A stretch of DNA of 64,000 nucleotides from Paragordius varius. Lineage: Eukaryota; Nematomorpha. Every line of letters starts with the position of its first letter. Position 1 is the stretch's first letter. The position numbers and the translations under genes were made by a program. Of the stretch, positions 1 to 15,200 are shown piece after piece. A model generated the notes under the pieces. It worked only from the letters and a program-made list of their open reading frames with translations, was not told where the DNA came from and did not search any database. The stretch is from positions 5,022,001 to 5,086,000 of the forward strand of contig OZ176052.1 in NCBI GenBank assembly GCA_964247055.1, given 5' to 3'.

Positions 1-3000
1 TTCTTCTAAAGTTTCACCCTTCTTCATATCCTCTTCAAACGTTTCTTCTAAAGTTGCACCCTTCTTCATATCCTCTTAATCCGTTTCTTCTAAAGTTGCA
101 CCCTTCTTCATATCCTTTTACACCGTTTCTTCTAAAGTTTCACCCTTCTTCATATCCTCTTCAACCGTTTCTTCTAAAGTTTCACCCTTTTCATATCCTC
201 TTCAACCGTTTCTTCTAAAGTTTCACCCTTCTTCATATCCTCTTCAAACGTTTCTTCTAAAGTTGCACCCTTCTTCATATCCTCTTAATCCGTTTCTTCT
301 AAAGTTTCACCCTTCTTCATATCCTCTTCAACCGTTTCTTCTAAAGTTTCACCCTTCTTCATATCCTCTTCAAACGTTTCTTCTAAAGTTGCACCCTTCT
401 TCATATCCTCTTAATCCGTTTCTTCTAAAGTTTCACCCTTCTTCATATCCTCTTCAACCGTTTCTTCTAAAGTTTCACCCTTCTTCATATCCTCTTGACC
501 GTTTCTTCTAAAGTTTCACCCTTCTTCATATCCTTTTACACCGTTTCTTCTAAAGTTTCACCCTTCTTCATATCCTCTTCAACCGTTTCTTCTAAAGTTT
601 CACCCTTTTCATATCCTCTTCAACCGTTTCTTCTAAAGTTTCACCCTTCTTCATATCCTCTTAATCCGTTTCTTCTAAAGTTTCACCCTTCTTCATATCC
701 TCTTCAACTTCTATAGTTTCACCCTTCTTCATATCCTCTTCAACCGTTTCTTCTATAGTTTCACCCTTCTTCATATCCTCTTCAACCGTTTCTTCTAAAG
801 TTTCACCCTTCTTCATATCCTTTTACACCGTTTCTTCTAATGTTTCACCCTTCTTCATATCCTTTTACACCGTTTCTTCTAAAGTTTCACCCTTCTTCAT
901 ATCCTCTTCAACCGTTTCTTCTAAAGTTTCACCCTTCTTCATATCCTTTTACACCGTTTCTTCTAAAGTTTCACCCTTCTTCATATCCTCTTCAACCGTT
1001 TCTTCTAAAGTTTCACCCTTTTCATATCCTCTTCAACCGTTTCTTCTAAAGGTACACCCTTCTTCATATCCTCTTAATCCGTTTCTTCTAAAGTTTCACC
1101 CTTCTTCATATCCTCTTCAACTTCTATAGTTTCACCCTTCTTCATATCCTCTTCAACCGTTTCTTCTATAGTTTCACCCTTCTTCATATCCTCTTCAACC
1201 GTTTCTTCTATAGTTTCACCCTTCTTCATATCCTCTTCAACCGTTTCTTCTAAAGTTTCACCCTTCTTCATATCCTTTTACACCGTTTCTTCTAAAGTTT
1301 CACCCTTCTTCATATCCTCTTCAACCGTTTCTTCTAAAGTTTCACCCTTCTTCATATCCTTTTACACCGTTTCTTCTAAAGTTTCACCCTTCTTCATATC
1401 CTTTTACACCGTTTCTTCTAAAGTTTCACCCTTCTTCATATCCTTTTACACCGTTTCTTCTAAAGTTTCACCCTTCTTCATATCCTCTTCAACCGTTTCT
1501 TCTAAAGTTTCACCCTTCTTCATATCCTTTTACACCGTTTCTTCTAAAGTTTCACCCTTCTTCATATCCTTTTACACCGTTTCTTCTAAAGTTTCACCCT
1601 TCTTCATATCCTCTTCAAACGTTTCTTCTAAAGTTTCACCCTTCTTCATATCCTCTTCAAACGTTTCTTCTAAAGTTGCATTCTTCTTCATATCCTTTTA
1701 CACCGTTTCTTCTAAAGTTTCACCCTTCTTCATATCCTCTTAATCCGTTTCTTCTAAAGTTTCACCCTTCTTCATATCCTCTTCAACCGTTTCTTCTAAA
1801 GTTTCACCCTTCTTCATATCCTCTTCAAACGTTTCTTCTAAAGTTTCACCCTTCTTCATATCCTTTTACACCGTTTCTTCTAAAGTTTCACCCTTCTTCA
1901 TATCCTCTTCAACCGTTTCTTCTAAAGTTTCACCCTTTTCATATCCTCTTCAACCGTTTCTTCTAAAGTTTCACCCTTTTCATATCCTCTTCAACCGTTT
2001 CTTCTAAAGGTACACCCTTCTTCATATCCTCTTAATCCGTTTCTTCTAAAGTTTCACCCTTTTCATATCCTCTTCAACCGTTTCTTCTAAAGTTTCACCC
2101 TTCTTCATATCCTTTTACACCGTTTCTTCTAAAGTTTCACCCTTCTTCATATCCTCTTCAAACGTTTCTTCTAAAGTTGCATTCTTCTTCATATCCTTTT
2201 ACACCGTTTCTTCTAAAGTTTCACCCTTCTTCATATCCTCTTAATCCGTTTCTTCTAAAGTTTCACCCTTCTTCATATCCTCTTCAACCGTTTCTTCTAA
2301 AGTTTCACCCTTCTTCATATCCTCTTCAAACGTTTCTTCTAAAGTTTCACCCTTCTTCATATCCTTTTACACCGTTTCTTCTAAAGTTTCACCCTTCTTC
2401 ATATCCTCTTCAACCGTTTCTTCTAAAGTTTCACCCTTTTCATATCCTCTTCAACCGTTTCTTCTAAAGTTTCACCCTTCTTCATATCCTCTTCAAACGT
2501 TTCTTCTAAAGTTGCACCCTTCTTCATATCCTTTTACACCGTTTCTTCTAAAGTTTCACCCTTCTTCATATCCTCTTCAACCGTTTCTTCTAAAGTTTCA
2601 CCCTTCTTCATATCCTTTTACACCGTTTCTTCTAAAGTTTCACCCTTCTTCATATCCTCTTCAAACGTTTCTTCTAAAGTTGCACCCTTCTTCATATCCT
2701 CTTAATCCGTTTCTTCTAAAGTTGCACCCTTCTTCATATCCTTTTACACCGTTTCTTCTAAAGTTTCACCCTTCTTCATATCCTCTTCAACCGTTTCTTC
2801 TAAAGTTTCACCCTTTTCATATCCTCTTCAACCGTTTCTTCTAAAGTTTCACCCTTCTTCATATCCTCTTCAAACGTTTCTTCTAAAGTTGCACCCTTCT
2901 TCATATCCTCTTAATCCGTTTCTTCTAAAGTTTCACCCTTCTTCATATCCTCTTCAACCGTTTCTTCTAAAGTTTCACCCTTCTTCATATCCTCTTCAAA

Positions 3001-6000
3001 CGTTTCTTCTAAAGTTGCACCCTTCTTCATATCCTCTTAATCCGTTTCTTCTAAAGTTTCACCCTTCTTCATATCCTCTTCAACCGTTTCTTCTAAAGTT
3101 TCACCCTTCTTCATATCCTCTTGACCGTTTCTTCTAAAGTTTCACCCTTCTTCATATCCTTTTACACCGTTTCTTCTAAAGTTTCACCCTTCTTCATATC
3201 CTCTTCAACCGTTTCTTCTAAAGTTTCACCCTTTTCATATCCTCTTCAACCGTTTCTTCTAAAGTTTCACCCTTCTTCATATCCTCTTAATCCGTTTCTT
3301 CTAAAGTTTCACCCTTCTTCATATCCTCTTCAACTTCTATAGTTTCACCCTTCTTCATATCCTCTTCAACCGTTTCTTCTATAGTTTCACCCTTCTTCAT
3401 ATCCTCTTCAACCGTTTCTTCTAAAGTTTCACCCTTCTTCATATCCTTTTACACCGTTTCTTCTAATGTTTCACCCTTCTTCATATCCTTTTACACCGTT
3501 TCTTCTAAAGTTTCACCCTTCTTCATATCCTCTTCAACCGTTTCTTCTAAAGTTTCACCCTTCTTCATATCCTTTTACACCGTTTCTTCTAAAGTTTCAC
3601 CCTTCTTCATATCCTCTTCAACCGTTTCTTCTAAAGTTTCACCCTTTTCATATCCTCTTCAACCGTTTCTTCTAAAGGTACACCCTTCTTCATATCCTCT
3701 TAATCCGTTTCTTCTAAAGTTTCACCCTTCTTCATATCCTCTTCAACTTCTATAGTTTCACCCTTCTTCATATCCTCTTCAACCGTTTCTTCTATAGTTT
3801 CACCCTTCTTCATATCCTCTTCAACCGTTTCTTCTAAAGTTTCACCCTTCTTCATATCCTTTTACACCGTTTCTTCTAAAGTTTCACCCTTCTTCATATC
3901 CTTTTACACCGTTTCTTCTAAAGTTTCACCCTTCTTCATATCCTCTTCATCCGTTTCTTCTATAGTTTCACCCTTCTTCATATCCTCTTCAAACGTTTCT
4001 TCTAAAGTTGCACCCTTCTTCATATCCTCTTCAACCGTTTCTTCTATAGTTTCACCCTTCTTCATATCCTCTTCAACCGTTTCTTCTATAGTTTCACCCT
4101 TCTTCATATCCTCTTCAACCGTTTCTTCTATAGTTTCACCCTTCTTCATATCCTCTTCAACCGTTTCTTCTATAGTTTCACCCTTCTTCATATCCTCTTC
4201 AACCGTTTCTTCTATAGTTTCACCCTTCTTCATATCCTCTTCAACCGTTTCTTCTATAGTTTCACCCTTCTTCATATCCTCTTCAACCGTTTCTTCTATA
4301 GTTTCACCCTTCTTCATATCCTCTTCAACCGTTTCTTCTATAGTTTCACCCTTCTACATATCCTCTTCAACCGTTTCTTCTAAAGTTTCACCCTTCTTCA
4401 TATCCTCTTCAACTTCTATAGTTTCACCCTTCTTCATATCCTCTTCAACCGTTTCTTCTATAGTTTCACCCTTCTTCATATCCTCTTCAAACGTTTCTTC
4501 TAAAGTTTCACCCTTCTTCATATCCTCTTCAACCGTTTCTTCTATAGTTTCACCCTTCTTCATATCCTCTTCAACCGTTTCTTCTATAGTTTCACCCTTC
4601 TTCATATCGTCTTCAACCGTTTCTTCCAAAGTTTCACCCTTCTTCATATCCTCTTCAACTTCTATAGTTTCACCCTTCTTCATATCCTCTTCAACCGTTT
4701 CTTCTATAGTTTCACCCTTCTTCATATCCTCTTCAACTTTTATAGTTTCACCCTTCTTCATATCCTCTTCAACCGTTTCTTCTAAAGTTTCACCCTTCTT
4801 CATATCCTCTTCATCCGTTTCTTCTAAAGTTTCACCCTTCTTCATATCCTCTTCAACTTCTATAGTTTCACCCTTCTTCATATCCTCTTCAACCGTTTCT
4901 TCTAAAGTTTCACCCTTCTTCATATCCTCTTCAACCCTTTCTTCTATTGTTTCACCCTTCTTCATATCCTCTTCAACCGTTTCTTCTAAAGTTTCACCCT
5001 TCTTCATATCCTCTTCAACTTCTATAGTTTCACCCTTCTTCATATCCTCTTCAACCGTTTCTTCTATAGTTTCACCCTTCTTCATATCCTCTTCAACCGT
5101 TTCTTCTATTGTTTCACCCTTCTTCATATCCTCTTCAACCGTTTCTTCTATAGTTTCACCCTTCTTCATATCCTCTTCAAACGTTTCTTCTAAAGTTTCA
5201 CCCTTCTTCATATCCTCTTCAACCGTTTCTTCTATAGTTTCACCCTTCTTCATATCCTCTTCAACCGTTTCTTCTATAGTTTCACCCTTCTTCATATCCT
5301 CTTCAAACGTTTCTTCTAAAGTTTCACCCTTCTTCATATCCTCTTCAACCGTTTCTTCTATAGTTTCACCCTTCTTCATATCCTCTTCAACCGTTTCTTC
5401 TATAGTTTCACCCTTCTTCATATCCTCTCAACCGTTTCTTCTAAAGTTTCACCCTTCTTCATATCCTCTTCAACCGTTTCTTCTATTGTTTCACCCTTCT
5501 TCATATCCTCTTCAACCGTTTCTTCTATAGTTTCACCCTTCTTCATATCCTCTTCAAACGTTTCTTCTAAAGTTTCACCCTTCTTCATATCCTCTTCAAC
5601 CGTTTCTTCTATAGTTTCACCCTTCTTCATATCCTCTTCAACCGTTTCTTCTATAGTTTCACCCTTCTTCATATCCTCTTCAAACGTTTCTTCTAAAGTT
5701 TCACCCTTCTTCATATCCTCTTCAAACGTTTCTTCTAAAGTTTCACCCTTCTTCATATCCTCTTCAACCGTTTCTTCTAAAGTTTCACCCTTTTCATATC
5801 CTCTTCAACCGTTTCTTCTAAAGTTTCACCCTTTTCATATCCTCTTCAACCGTTTCTTCTAAAGTTTCACCCTTTTCATATCCTCTTCAACCGTTTCTTC
5901 TAAAGTTTCACCCTTTTCATATCCTCTTCAACCGTTTCTTCTAAAGTTTCACCCTTTTCATATCCTCTTCAACCGTTTCTTCTAAAGTTTCACCCTTCTT

Positions 6001-6172
6001 CATATCCTTTTAATCCGTTTCTTCTAAAGTTTCACCCTTCTTCATATCCTCTTCAACTTCTATAGTTTCACCCTTCTTCATATCCTCTTCAACCGTTTCT
6101 TCTATAGTTTCACTCTTCTTCATATTCTTTTCAACCGTTTCTTCTAAAGTTTCACCCTTCTTCATATCCAGA
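1..6172 (-). repeat. 42-bp minisatellite array encoding a KKGET/EET peptide repeat on the minus strand
   Basis: About 145 head-to-tail units fill this stretch, and the window starts inside the array, so its left end is unseen. The basic unit is 42 bp; 41-bp (one base missing in the run before 'catatcc') and 36-bp variants occur. Read on the minus strand the unit encodes MKKGETIEETVEED or MKKGETLEETFEED. Units between about 3904 and 5756 stay open for long stretches (355, 137 and 112 codons), and their length variants differ by multiples of three. Units left of 3900 often carry a stop in place of a Glu codon or the frame-breaking 41-bp form. The right edge (6100-6172) holds the most diverged units and enters unique DNA after 'catatcc'. 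It may be a decaying repetitive exon or a plain minisatellite; no splice-linked gene was found. The plus strand is strongly pyrimidine-rich. Confidence 0.95.
2627..3836. repeat. Higher-order duplicate of positions 1-1210 within the minisatellite
   Basis: The order of variant units from 2627 to 3836 repeats that of 1 to 1210. Three open frames recur with identical translations at a constant 2626-bp offset (263/2889, 495/3121, 840/3466). After 1210 the two copies go out of step by one unit. A second shorter duplication of 501 bp links 1676-1966 with 2177-2467. Both indicate recent block duplication, by unequal exchange or slippage over dozens of units. Confidence 0.85.
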
Positions 6173-6824
6173 ACTTTACATTTGAAATAATTTTTTGTTG
6201 TATTTATTCATAATATATGCGTTTTAACGCAATTATTAACATAATTATGTAATATAAAATTCTCCCTAATATTTGAAAACCAAATATTTAAAAAGTACAT
6301 CATCATATAACATAAATCAAATAAACAAAAAGTCATTTCAAAGTATCATGATACGGAATTTATAGTTTTTAAATCCTTTTAAAGCATATTTTAGAGAATA
6401 AACCCAAGATATTAATGTGCCAATATATGGGTTTATTGTTTAAGCTGATTTGTCAGCAAAATTGAAGAATCAAAATCTCGTATGTAAATAAAATTACCTT
6501 ATAAGTTTTGTTTGTCCCACACATGATCTAAATATATCTTTTTGCACGAATTTTATGGATTTTTCTAATTAATAATGATTTGATATGATTATATTTAGAA
6601 CGTGGTTAGTACGTATATAAACAGTTTTTAAATAATGATGATTAGAATATGTAAACGATTGTTGATTAATAAATATAAAAAGCAAATTATTTTTTTAATA
6701 AACGCAAGTTTATAAAAATGATAGATGACATCCCAAATATATTTTTTTAAAAATGAATTTATTTTTCAAAAATTTAATTTTTAGAATTTTGTTGAAGCGT
6801 GCTTTATACTATTTTAACAATACA

Positions 6825-7345
6825 TGATCTTTTGGGATATATAGAGAGCGATTGAAAATTTGAATATCTTAAAAAGCATCTAAGTTATTATAAAAAATAT
6901 ATTTTCTTTAGCCTTATAGGCGCATAATACAAAAAGTTTTTTTAAAAATATAAAATTAAATAAATCATCTCAAATTTCGCCGCCATTATTTCTTTGAATT
7001 TTTTAAAATCGCTTATACAATAGGCAATTAATGTATATTATGGTTAGAAAATGTTAAATTAACATTTGTACGCTTTCCAGTTGCATTTTACCAGCAAAAA
7101 CTTGATATTTATTGATTTTAAAATCAGATTTAGTTCTATCGTATTTTGAAGCTGTTTCAATTTTAGACTCCCGAAGTCACAGAACGGTATAAATAAGCTT
7201 TTTTATCTAAAAAATGAGAATATAGAGTTAAATAACTAAAATAACTTTCAAAAACTTATTTAAAAGATTAAGCACTAATGAAACTACCCCATTGTGTGAT
7301 CGCGGACAAAAAGTGAAAGACCATAAATGTTGACCAGCTGGAATC
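6825..7345 (+). repeat. Dispersed long-inverted-repeat family, single arm
   Basis: This arm shares an ordered set of short blocks with 61905-62415, 39937-40400, 41588-41990 and 44090-44440. The blocks are a 'tttctttagcctt' block, an 'attttaccagcaaaaac' block, a 'gattttaaaatcag' block, and a 'cggacaaaaagtgaaa' block at the end. No open frame is present. At 39.9-42.3 kb the same sequence occurs as facing arms of palindromes, so this is probably a solitary arm or a degraded copy. Confidence 0.7.
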
Positions 7346-7379
7346 GGTAATAAAATTTTAAGGAATCATAAAAACACTT

Positions 7380-7800
7380 TTTCTTTATAATTCGATTATG
7401 AACATTTCACCTCGGAATTTTAATTTTGTTCTTTTGCTTTCATATTTGGATCAATTATTATAAAAAGACAAAATTATATTATAATCAAAATTCCGAAGTA
7501 AAAATATTCAGAATTGCAATAGTTATATATGAAAAACGCTTAAAATATCTAGCATTTTTGTACCGTTTCCATCGTTCCTCAAAATAGTATGATGTACGCT
7601 TCTTCAACATTTTGTTAAACATTAAATTCTTGAAAAATGTATGCATTTTTGGGGTTTTACAATCTAGCTAATAAATTTTTATCACCCAATCTCGCCATTT
7701 TTGCCTTTATCTTAAAAAATATCTCATTTTAGAAGAGCCAAAAATGGGACTCCAAAGCCCACATCAAAATTTTTAAAAAATATTCCATTTTATATGTAGT
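7380..7800 (+). repeat. Partial copy of the 60.8-61.7 kb palindrome family
   Basis: Blocks 'taccgtttccatc' (near 7561), 'tgtacgctt', 'atctcattttagaagag' and 'atgggact' followed by 'cccacatc' recur in the same order at 61306-61515. A central 'cacctcggaatttt ... aaaattccgaag' pair corresponds to the middle of that palindrome. The left arm is missing or replaced here. Confidence 0.6.
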
Positions 7801-7964
7801 TTATTTTCTTATATGACTCGTAACGACCATTTTGTGGTAATCGAAAATGGAATAGTTATAAAACTCGAATTTATTACAGCTGATTTTAAAACTAAATCAT
7901 GAATATTTGCTGCCAAAATATAATATGAAAGTTAAATTAATTTCATTTCAACCATAAAAAACTA

Positions 7965-8405
7965 ATTAGTTCGTTGTACTGGCATTCAAAAAACAGAGAA
8001 AAAAATTAACATCAAAAAGTTAAGGTGAGGTTTTATTACATTTTATAAAAGTCCGTTTTGGATTATGCAGACAAAATAAGAATGGAGATTTTTGATTTGG
8101 ACCAATATCTAAAACACATTATGAAATATTCTAAAAAAAAATCACCGTTGACTACAAAACTCCAAAATGTAATTCAAAAATGCTTTCGGATTTAGTAGTT
8201 CAAAGGTGGGCAAACACATATATAATTAAATGTTTTTTTGGGTATATTTGTCACATAAAATTTGATTTTTATTTAAGATAATGAGTCAAAATGCATTCTT
8301 AGTTTTTTTGGCGCATGATTCTCAAGAAAATTGGAATAGTGGTGCATTTTTCGCCTCATTTTTATTGATTTCGTCGCCAGTACAACACACAAATAGTTAA
8401 TTATT
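7965..8405. mobile_element. Short inverted-repeat element (MITE-like)
   Basis: 'cgttgtactggc' near 7973 faces 'gccagtacaac' near 8373, and the matching extends into the outer 'aattagtt' / 'agttaatt' sequence. The interior of about 400 bp has no open frame. The terminal repeats are only about 20 bp and imperfect, and no target duplication could be fixed, so this is a tentative non-autonomous DNA element. Confidence 0.4.
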
Positions 8406-10320
8406 ATGGTTAAAAAACAAAATATATTTTAAATAATTTTTTAGCAGCATGTGTATCGAATTTGAACTCTGGAACTTGTACAACTGTATTACATAAAGGC
8501 TTTTTATGGAATTAATGAAAACTCTTCATAATTAAATTTTTACCAAAACAGCTTATAAAACAGTAGCGTCAATTTTAAGATCTACAAAACTCTTCATACA
8601 AGTTTCCTATAAAAAGTAATGTAATGTTGATACTTTACCGTTTTTAATTTGTTAATAAAAAATAATTTATGATGTGTAAGAAAATTGACAGAAACATTAT
8701 TGGATGGTCAAATACTGTAAATTGAAATTTAGCTAAGAACTAAAGATGTGCGGGCTCATCCTTGAGCGAGTTCCACTTTTATTTAATATTAATCTTAATT
8801 TGGTATAATTTCTTTGTCTTTATGATAACCTTCTTATATGCAAATATATTTTTTTGGGCAAACTACTTGTTCGTAGACTGTAAATTTGATAAATATTTAA
8901 TCCATGTTTTTAGCCAAAATAAACATTATTTCATTGCTTTAATTAACCAGCGCATATGTACTGATTAACAAAGAAAGCCACAAAAAAGTAATGATTAAAA
9001 TTTTATTTACTCTTTAAATCGGGCTTCATGTAAAAATGATTATAACGGGTGTATAAAAATATTAATTAATAATATAAATAATAAAACAAATAAATGTAAA
9101 AAAAGTTTAGAAATTTATATCAAAGTTTTTTTGTCACATCAAAATATTTATTTTACAATAGTTCCGCAATGACGCAAATTACAAAAAAATAGTTTCGTCT
9201 AGAAAAATTTAAATTATTTTACAAACGCAATTAGTTGGTCATCTTTATATATTTGATAATTAATATAAAATATTTTCTACCGCTTTTGTCCAATAATTTA
9301 ATAATGATTTTTAACTTAAAGAACAGAAGAACTTTGTAAAATTTAATCAATAGGAAATGTAAGAATAAACATTTAACGGCCTAAAAATTAATTCCAGCCC
9401 CTAGCGAACTCTCAATGGTGTCCAATAGATAAAACCCTTTAAAAAAGATACGTGAATAGAATATTTTTACAGATAGAAGTTTTTATTGGTTTTTTTTTTA
9501 TTTTTTGTGAGCCACGGAGAAAGCCGGGAAGGACCTTCGCATGCGGCCCGCGTGTTATACACTCCAGCTTTTCAGCTAATTAATGTACGATTAATGATAT
9601 ATATATATATATATATATTGAAAACAAGGCGTTATAACTGACCATTTTATATTTAATATGACATTTGGCACAAGGGAATAAAACATTTATATAATTTATT
9701 ACAGATAAATATTACAAATTGAAATGAATCCCGTTTTCGTTCATAACTTTCAAAAGTCTAAATTGGATTAATTAAATAAACATACTTCATATAATCCGAT
9801 ATATTCATACTACGGGCCCTGCAACTATTGAATTCATTCTTTTCCAAAACAGAGAAAAGATGATCTTTAAACTTAAATCCTAGATCAATTGGCTAAAATT
9901 TTACACATTAAATAAACCTTGTTATTGAGTGAGGAATGAGTTTCATATACTTTGTGTAGTTGGTCTAAAATGGTTGATTGTCTAAATTATATATAATTAA
10001 AACGATTCATAAATAATAATAATATACATTAATGAACAAAAAAGCAAAAAAAACATAACATATGTATTAAAAGACCAAAAACTTATGATGAAATCATCGT
10101 CGATTCAAAGGATAAGAAAAAAGCAATGTAAGAAAGGTGAAATTAAAAACCTTTGTGTTAAATTTTCAGAACTTTTTACTATTAAAGAATGATTTGCCAT
10201 AAAACGATTATTACTATTTATTTTTATTAATGTACTTATTTTTTTTGTCCGTATCTCTATGAACAAAAAGCTCCTGACCGTTAATATATTTAACTAAAAG
10301 TTCAATAACCATGTATATAA

Positions 10321-12244
<1,924 letters not shown>

Positions 12245-12283
12245 GTGTGAGTTGTGTTTCGTTATGGATCATTCATTGAAAGC
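12245..12283. promoter_or_regulatory. Compact divergent promoter/5' leader between DIMT1 and FIP1
   Basis: Only 39 bp separate the two start codons. On the FIP1 side an upstream ATG at 12263 opens a seven-codon frame (MDHSLKA) that ends at 12286, overlapping the proposed FIP1 start at 12284. Transcription start sites must therefore lie very close to, or inside, the opposite gene, unless first exons are added by trans-splicing. The architecture is seen directly; promoter activity is inferred. Confidence 0.5.
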
Positions 12284-15200
12284 ATGATGACTGATTTGAT
12301 CGTAGCTAAGGAAAATACTGAAGAAGACGAGGCATGGCTTTTTGGAGGTAACTTATCATATATAATGTAATAGATTTGAATAAAAAGTTTTTTTTCCTAT
12401 ATATAATTTTATAGTTCTGAATCAATAGATGTTATTGACAGTGAATCAAAAGTATAATGCGCCATAATTTTTATTATTAGAATGATGTTCAAATTACTGA
12501 TCAAAACCTAATGATAAATAAGGAAGAAAATGGCGCATCGAACCTGGAAAACAATTCATTAAACGACGCACCTAATATAAATAATTTAGATAATCATCAG
12601 TCAGAAAATGAAACCAAAATGCCACCTAAAAATAATGACATGACCCAAGATTCAGACGACGAGGATGAAGATGATGATGTTCAAATTACGATACGTGACA
12701 TAAAAACTAATCCACCAAACTTTGCCGCTGGTGCCGGTTCTGGACTTATGGGAGGTGTGGGTCCCAAAGGTCAAACACCATTCAATAAATCTTTAAGTAA
12801 GGAAGAAATTTTACTATTTATGTTATTCTGTTGGACGAAAATTATCTTTTTTAGTTATAATATTAGTATGGATCGAAAACCAAAATTTTACTTTATAATT
12901 GGATATATGCCGTTTGTAAATCTTTGTATAACTAAAGTTATTTGACAATTATTATTTTTATTATTAACACAATTAGTCATTTTAAAAATAGGGAATGAAA
13001 TAAATTGTTTTTTTATTTTTTTTTATGATTGTAGTTATTTAATAAGTCTTAAAGTAAATTATTGAAATCATGTCAAAAAATTGGGAAGTTGTATACAAAT
13101 TTGATTGAGTTATGGCCTCTTATTTAGGCCTAGCTATAAATAAACCGAAAGAATTTGACTGAATACATTAGAATGCTTGTTTTATTTAAAATCGTTTTTG
13201 CAATAAATATGATATTCAATGTTTATGATTACATTTATTTTCTGATTATATAATACTATTATATTATAAATACTTTAGCCCAATTACAAGGTGTAAAATT
13301 TAGTAAAATGGGTGCCTTGGATGTCGATGAGGTAGGCAAATACATGGATAAAAATATTTTTGAACTTAATTTGGAGGAACTTGAAGATAAACCATGGCGA
13401 AGACCGGGTAAATAAATTTATTTTAATAAATTACAAAAAAATTAAAATTTTAAGGCAAAACGTAAAAAACAACTTTTTATAATTTTCCCATACCTTTTTA
13501 AACCTTTTAAACCATAAGAATTATTATTTATTGTATTATTAATAATCTCTATTGCTTATGAAATAAACGATAAGTTATATATAATATATCAAAATTTAAA
13601 AGTATACCCAAGTTTTATTCTATCAATATTTTAATGACTTTATTTTTTTATCCTATCAATATATTTTATTCCATGATTGTTTTAATTTACATTTTCAAGG
13701 GGCCGATATAACGGATTATTTTAATTATGGATTCACTGAGGACACCTGGAAAATTTATTGTGATAGACAACGTGGACTCCGATCTGAAAATGATGCCTTC
13801 GAAAAGTTGAAGCAGGTGACTTATTTTAATCGTTACTTTTTATTTTTTTTCTAAATATATGTTAAATAATGTGGTGTGTTTTAAGTTAGTCAGCCTATTT
13901 TAAATATTTTTAGTTACTGTAATTAACATTATTATATTATATAGTTAATACCCCCGGAATATAGAGCCATTTATCTCCCAGGCATAGGTATATTACATAT
14001 TTTTATAGTACTTCTTATACATTTTTTATTTTTATGAAACATCTACAAAATTATATTATGTATATTGCCAAACATTGAAGTTATTATATATTTTTTTATA
14101 TTTTCTTAGTAAATTAATATATAATGGCGTAATACACTGTAAGAATCTAAGTAATAACTTTGAAAAATTACCTCGTAATATACTGCTTTTAAAATTAGTA
14201 AATCCAAACATTTCTCAATTAACTCACCTACCGCATCTACAACATTTATCCGCTAAACCTGGGGTTGGTCCGCTTTTACAAGTCGATAATCAAAGGTTTA
14301 AATTTTATGTTTTTTAATCATTAATTTTGTAAATTTTGGCGTTTACTTGGAAATTTATTTTATCAAATTTTTATTTGTTAATTTACATTATTTAAACTTG
14401 TATAGATTGGTACAATTAAGCCCATCTCGGCCCAATAAAACATTATTACCTCTCACGAGTGAAGCGATAATGGAAAATTCTGGTATAACTTTTTTATACT
14501 TACTTAAATTAATATAATATCAATTAATAATTACATTTAGGGTCGGGTCTGACTTATTATGGATCGCTCAAAAATATAACCAGTTAAATACTTTTAAACA
14601 CTTTTTTCTATGAATGATTATATTATTATACAATAATGGTTTATAATTTAAATCTGATATGTAAAAATTGTGAAGTTTTATATTAATTCGGTTTAAATTA
14701 ATTCATTATTAAAACTATTAATACGAATTTGAAAGGTAAACTTAATTTTTTGGGTATTTTTCATTTTGATTTGTTAGGTAACACCATATATTTTACATGT
14801 GTCGTTATGATTACCGCTTAGACTCTCTGCATTTATAAAGAAATGACTTTTTTTCGATCAGCTAAAACCCAATCTTAATTACATTTCCCTATAATATTTC
14901 ATTGTAGTTTCTGCAAATGCTGATATCCCATTAGATACTAACAATAATATTCAAAACAAAGATTCCAATAGTATTATCACTTCAACAAACGTGATTGGAA
15001 TGAAAATTGAAAGTGAAGACAACACAAAAATGGTGGAACCTTCGTCTGCGGACTCAAAACAATTGACTGGACCACCTTTGTACCAACATGGAGTGGTTAT
15101 TCCCGGTGGCGTTGTAAACATTCCACCAGGTATTGTTTTAAGTCACACTAAAATATCACGCATTAAATTATGTTGCAAAATATAGTATTTAATTTAAGGC

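Larger units (their letters stand above)
6173..10320. other. Gene-free AT-rich region with repeat fragments
   Basis: No coding exon was recognised. It contains a dispersed repeat copy (about 6825-7345), part of another palindrome family (about 7380-7800), a short terminal-inverted-repeat element (about 7965-8405), an (AT)n run near 9597-9618, and a GC-rich scrap near 9505-9565 that resembles the ends of the hAT-type elements described elsewhere. The missing 3' exon of DIMT1, if it exists, would lie in the right part of this region. Confidence 0.6.

Noticed and set aside
263-3675. Plus-strand frames in the minisatellite (HPSSYPLQPFLLKF-type peptides)
   Set aside because: They are complement-frame by-products of the tandem repeat, end and restart at every length variant, and have no gene context.
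1-6172. CRISPR-like array
   Set aside because: There are no unique spacers: the repeat units are directly adjacent and the genome is eukaryotic.
8762-8968. 68-codon frame rich in Phe, Ile, Leu and Tyr
   Set aside because: Its composition is what AT-rich DNA gives by chance; there is no motif, splice context or similarity to a known family.
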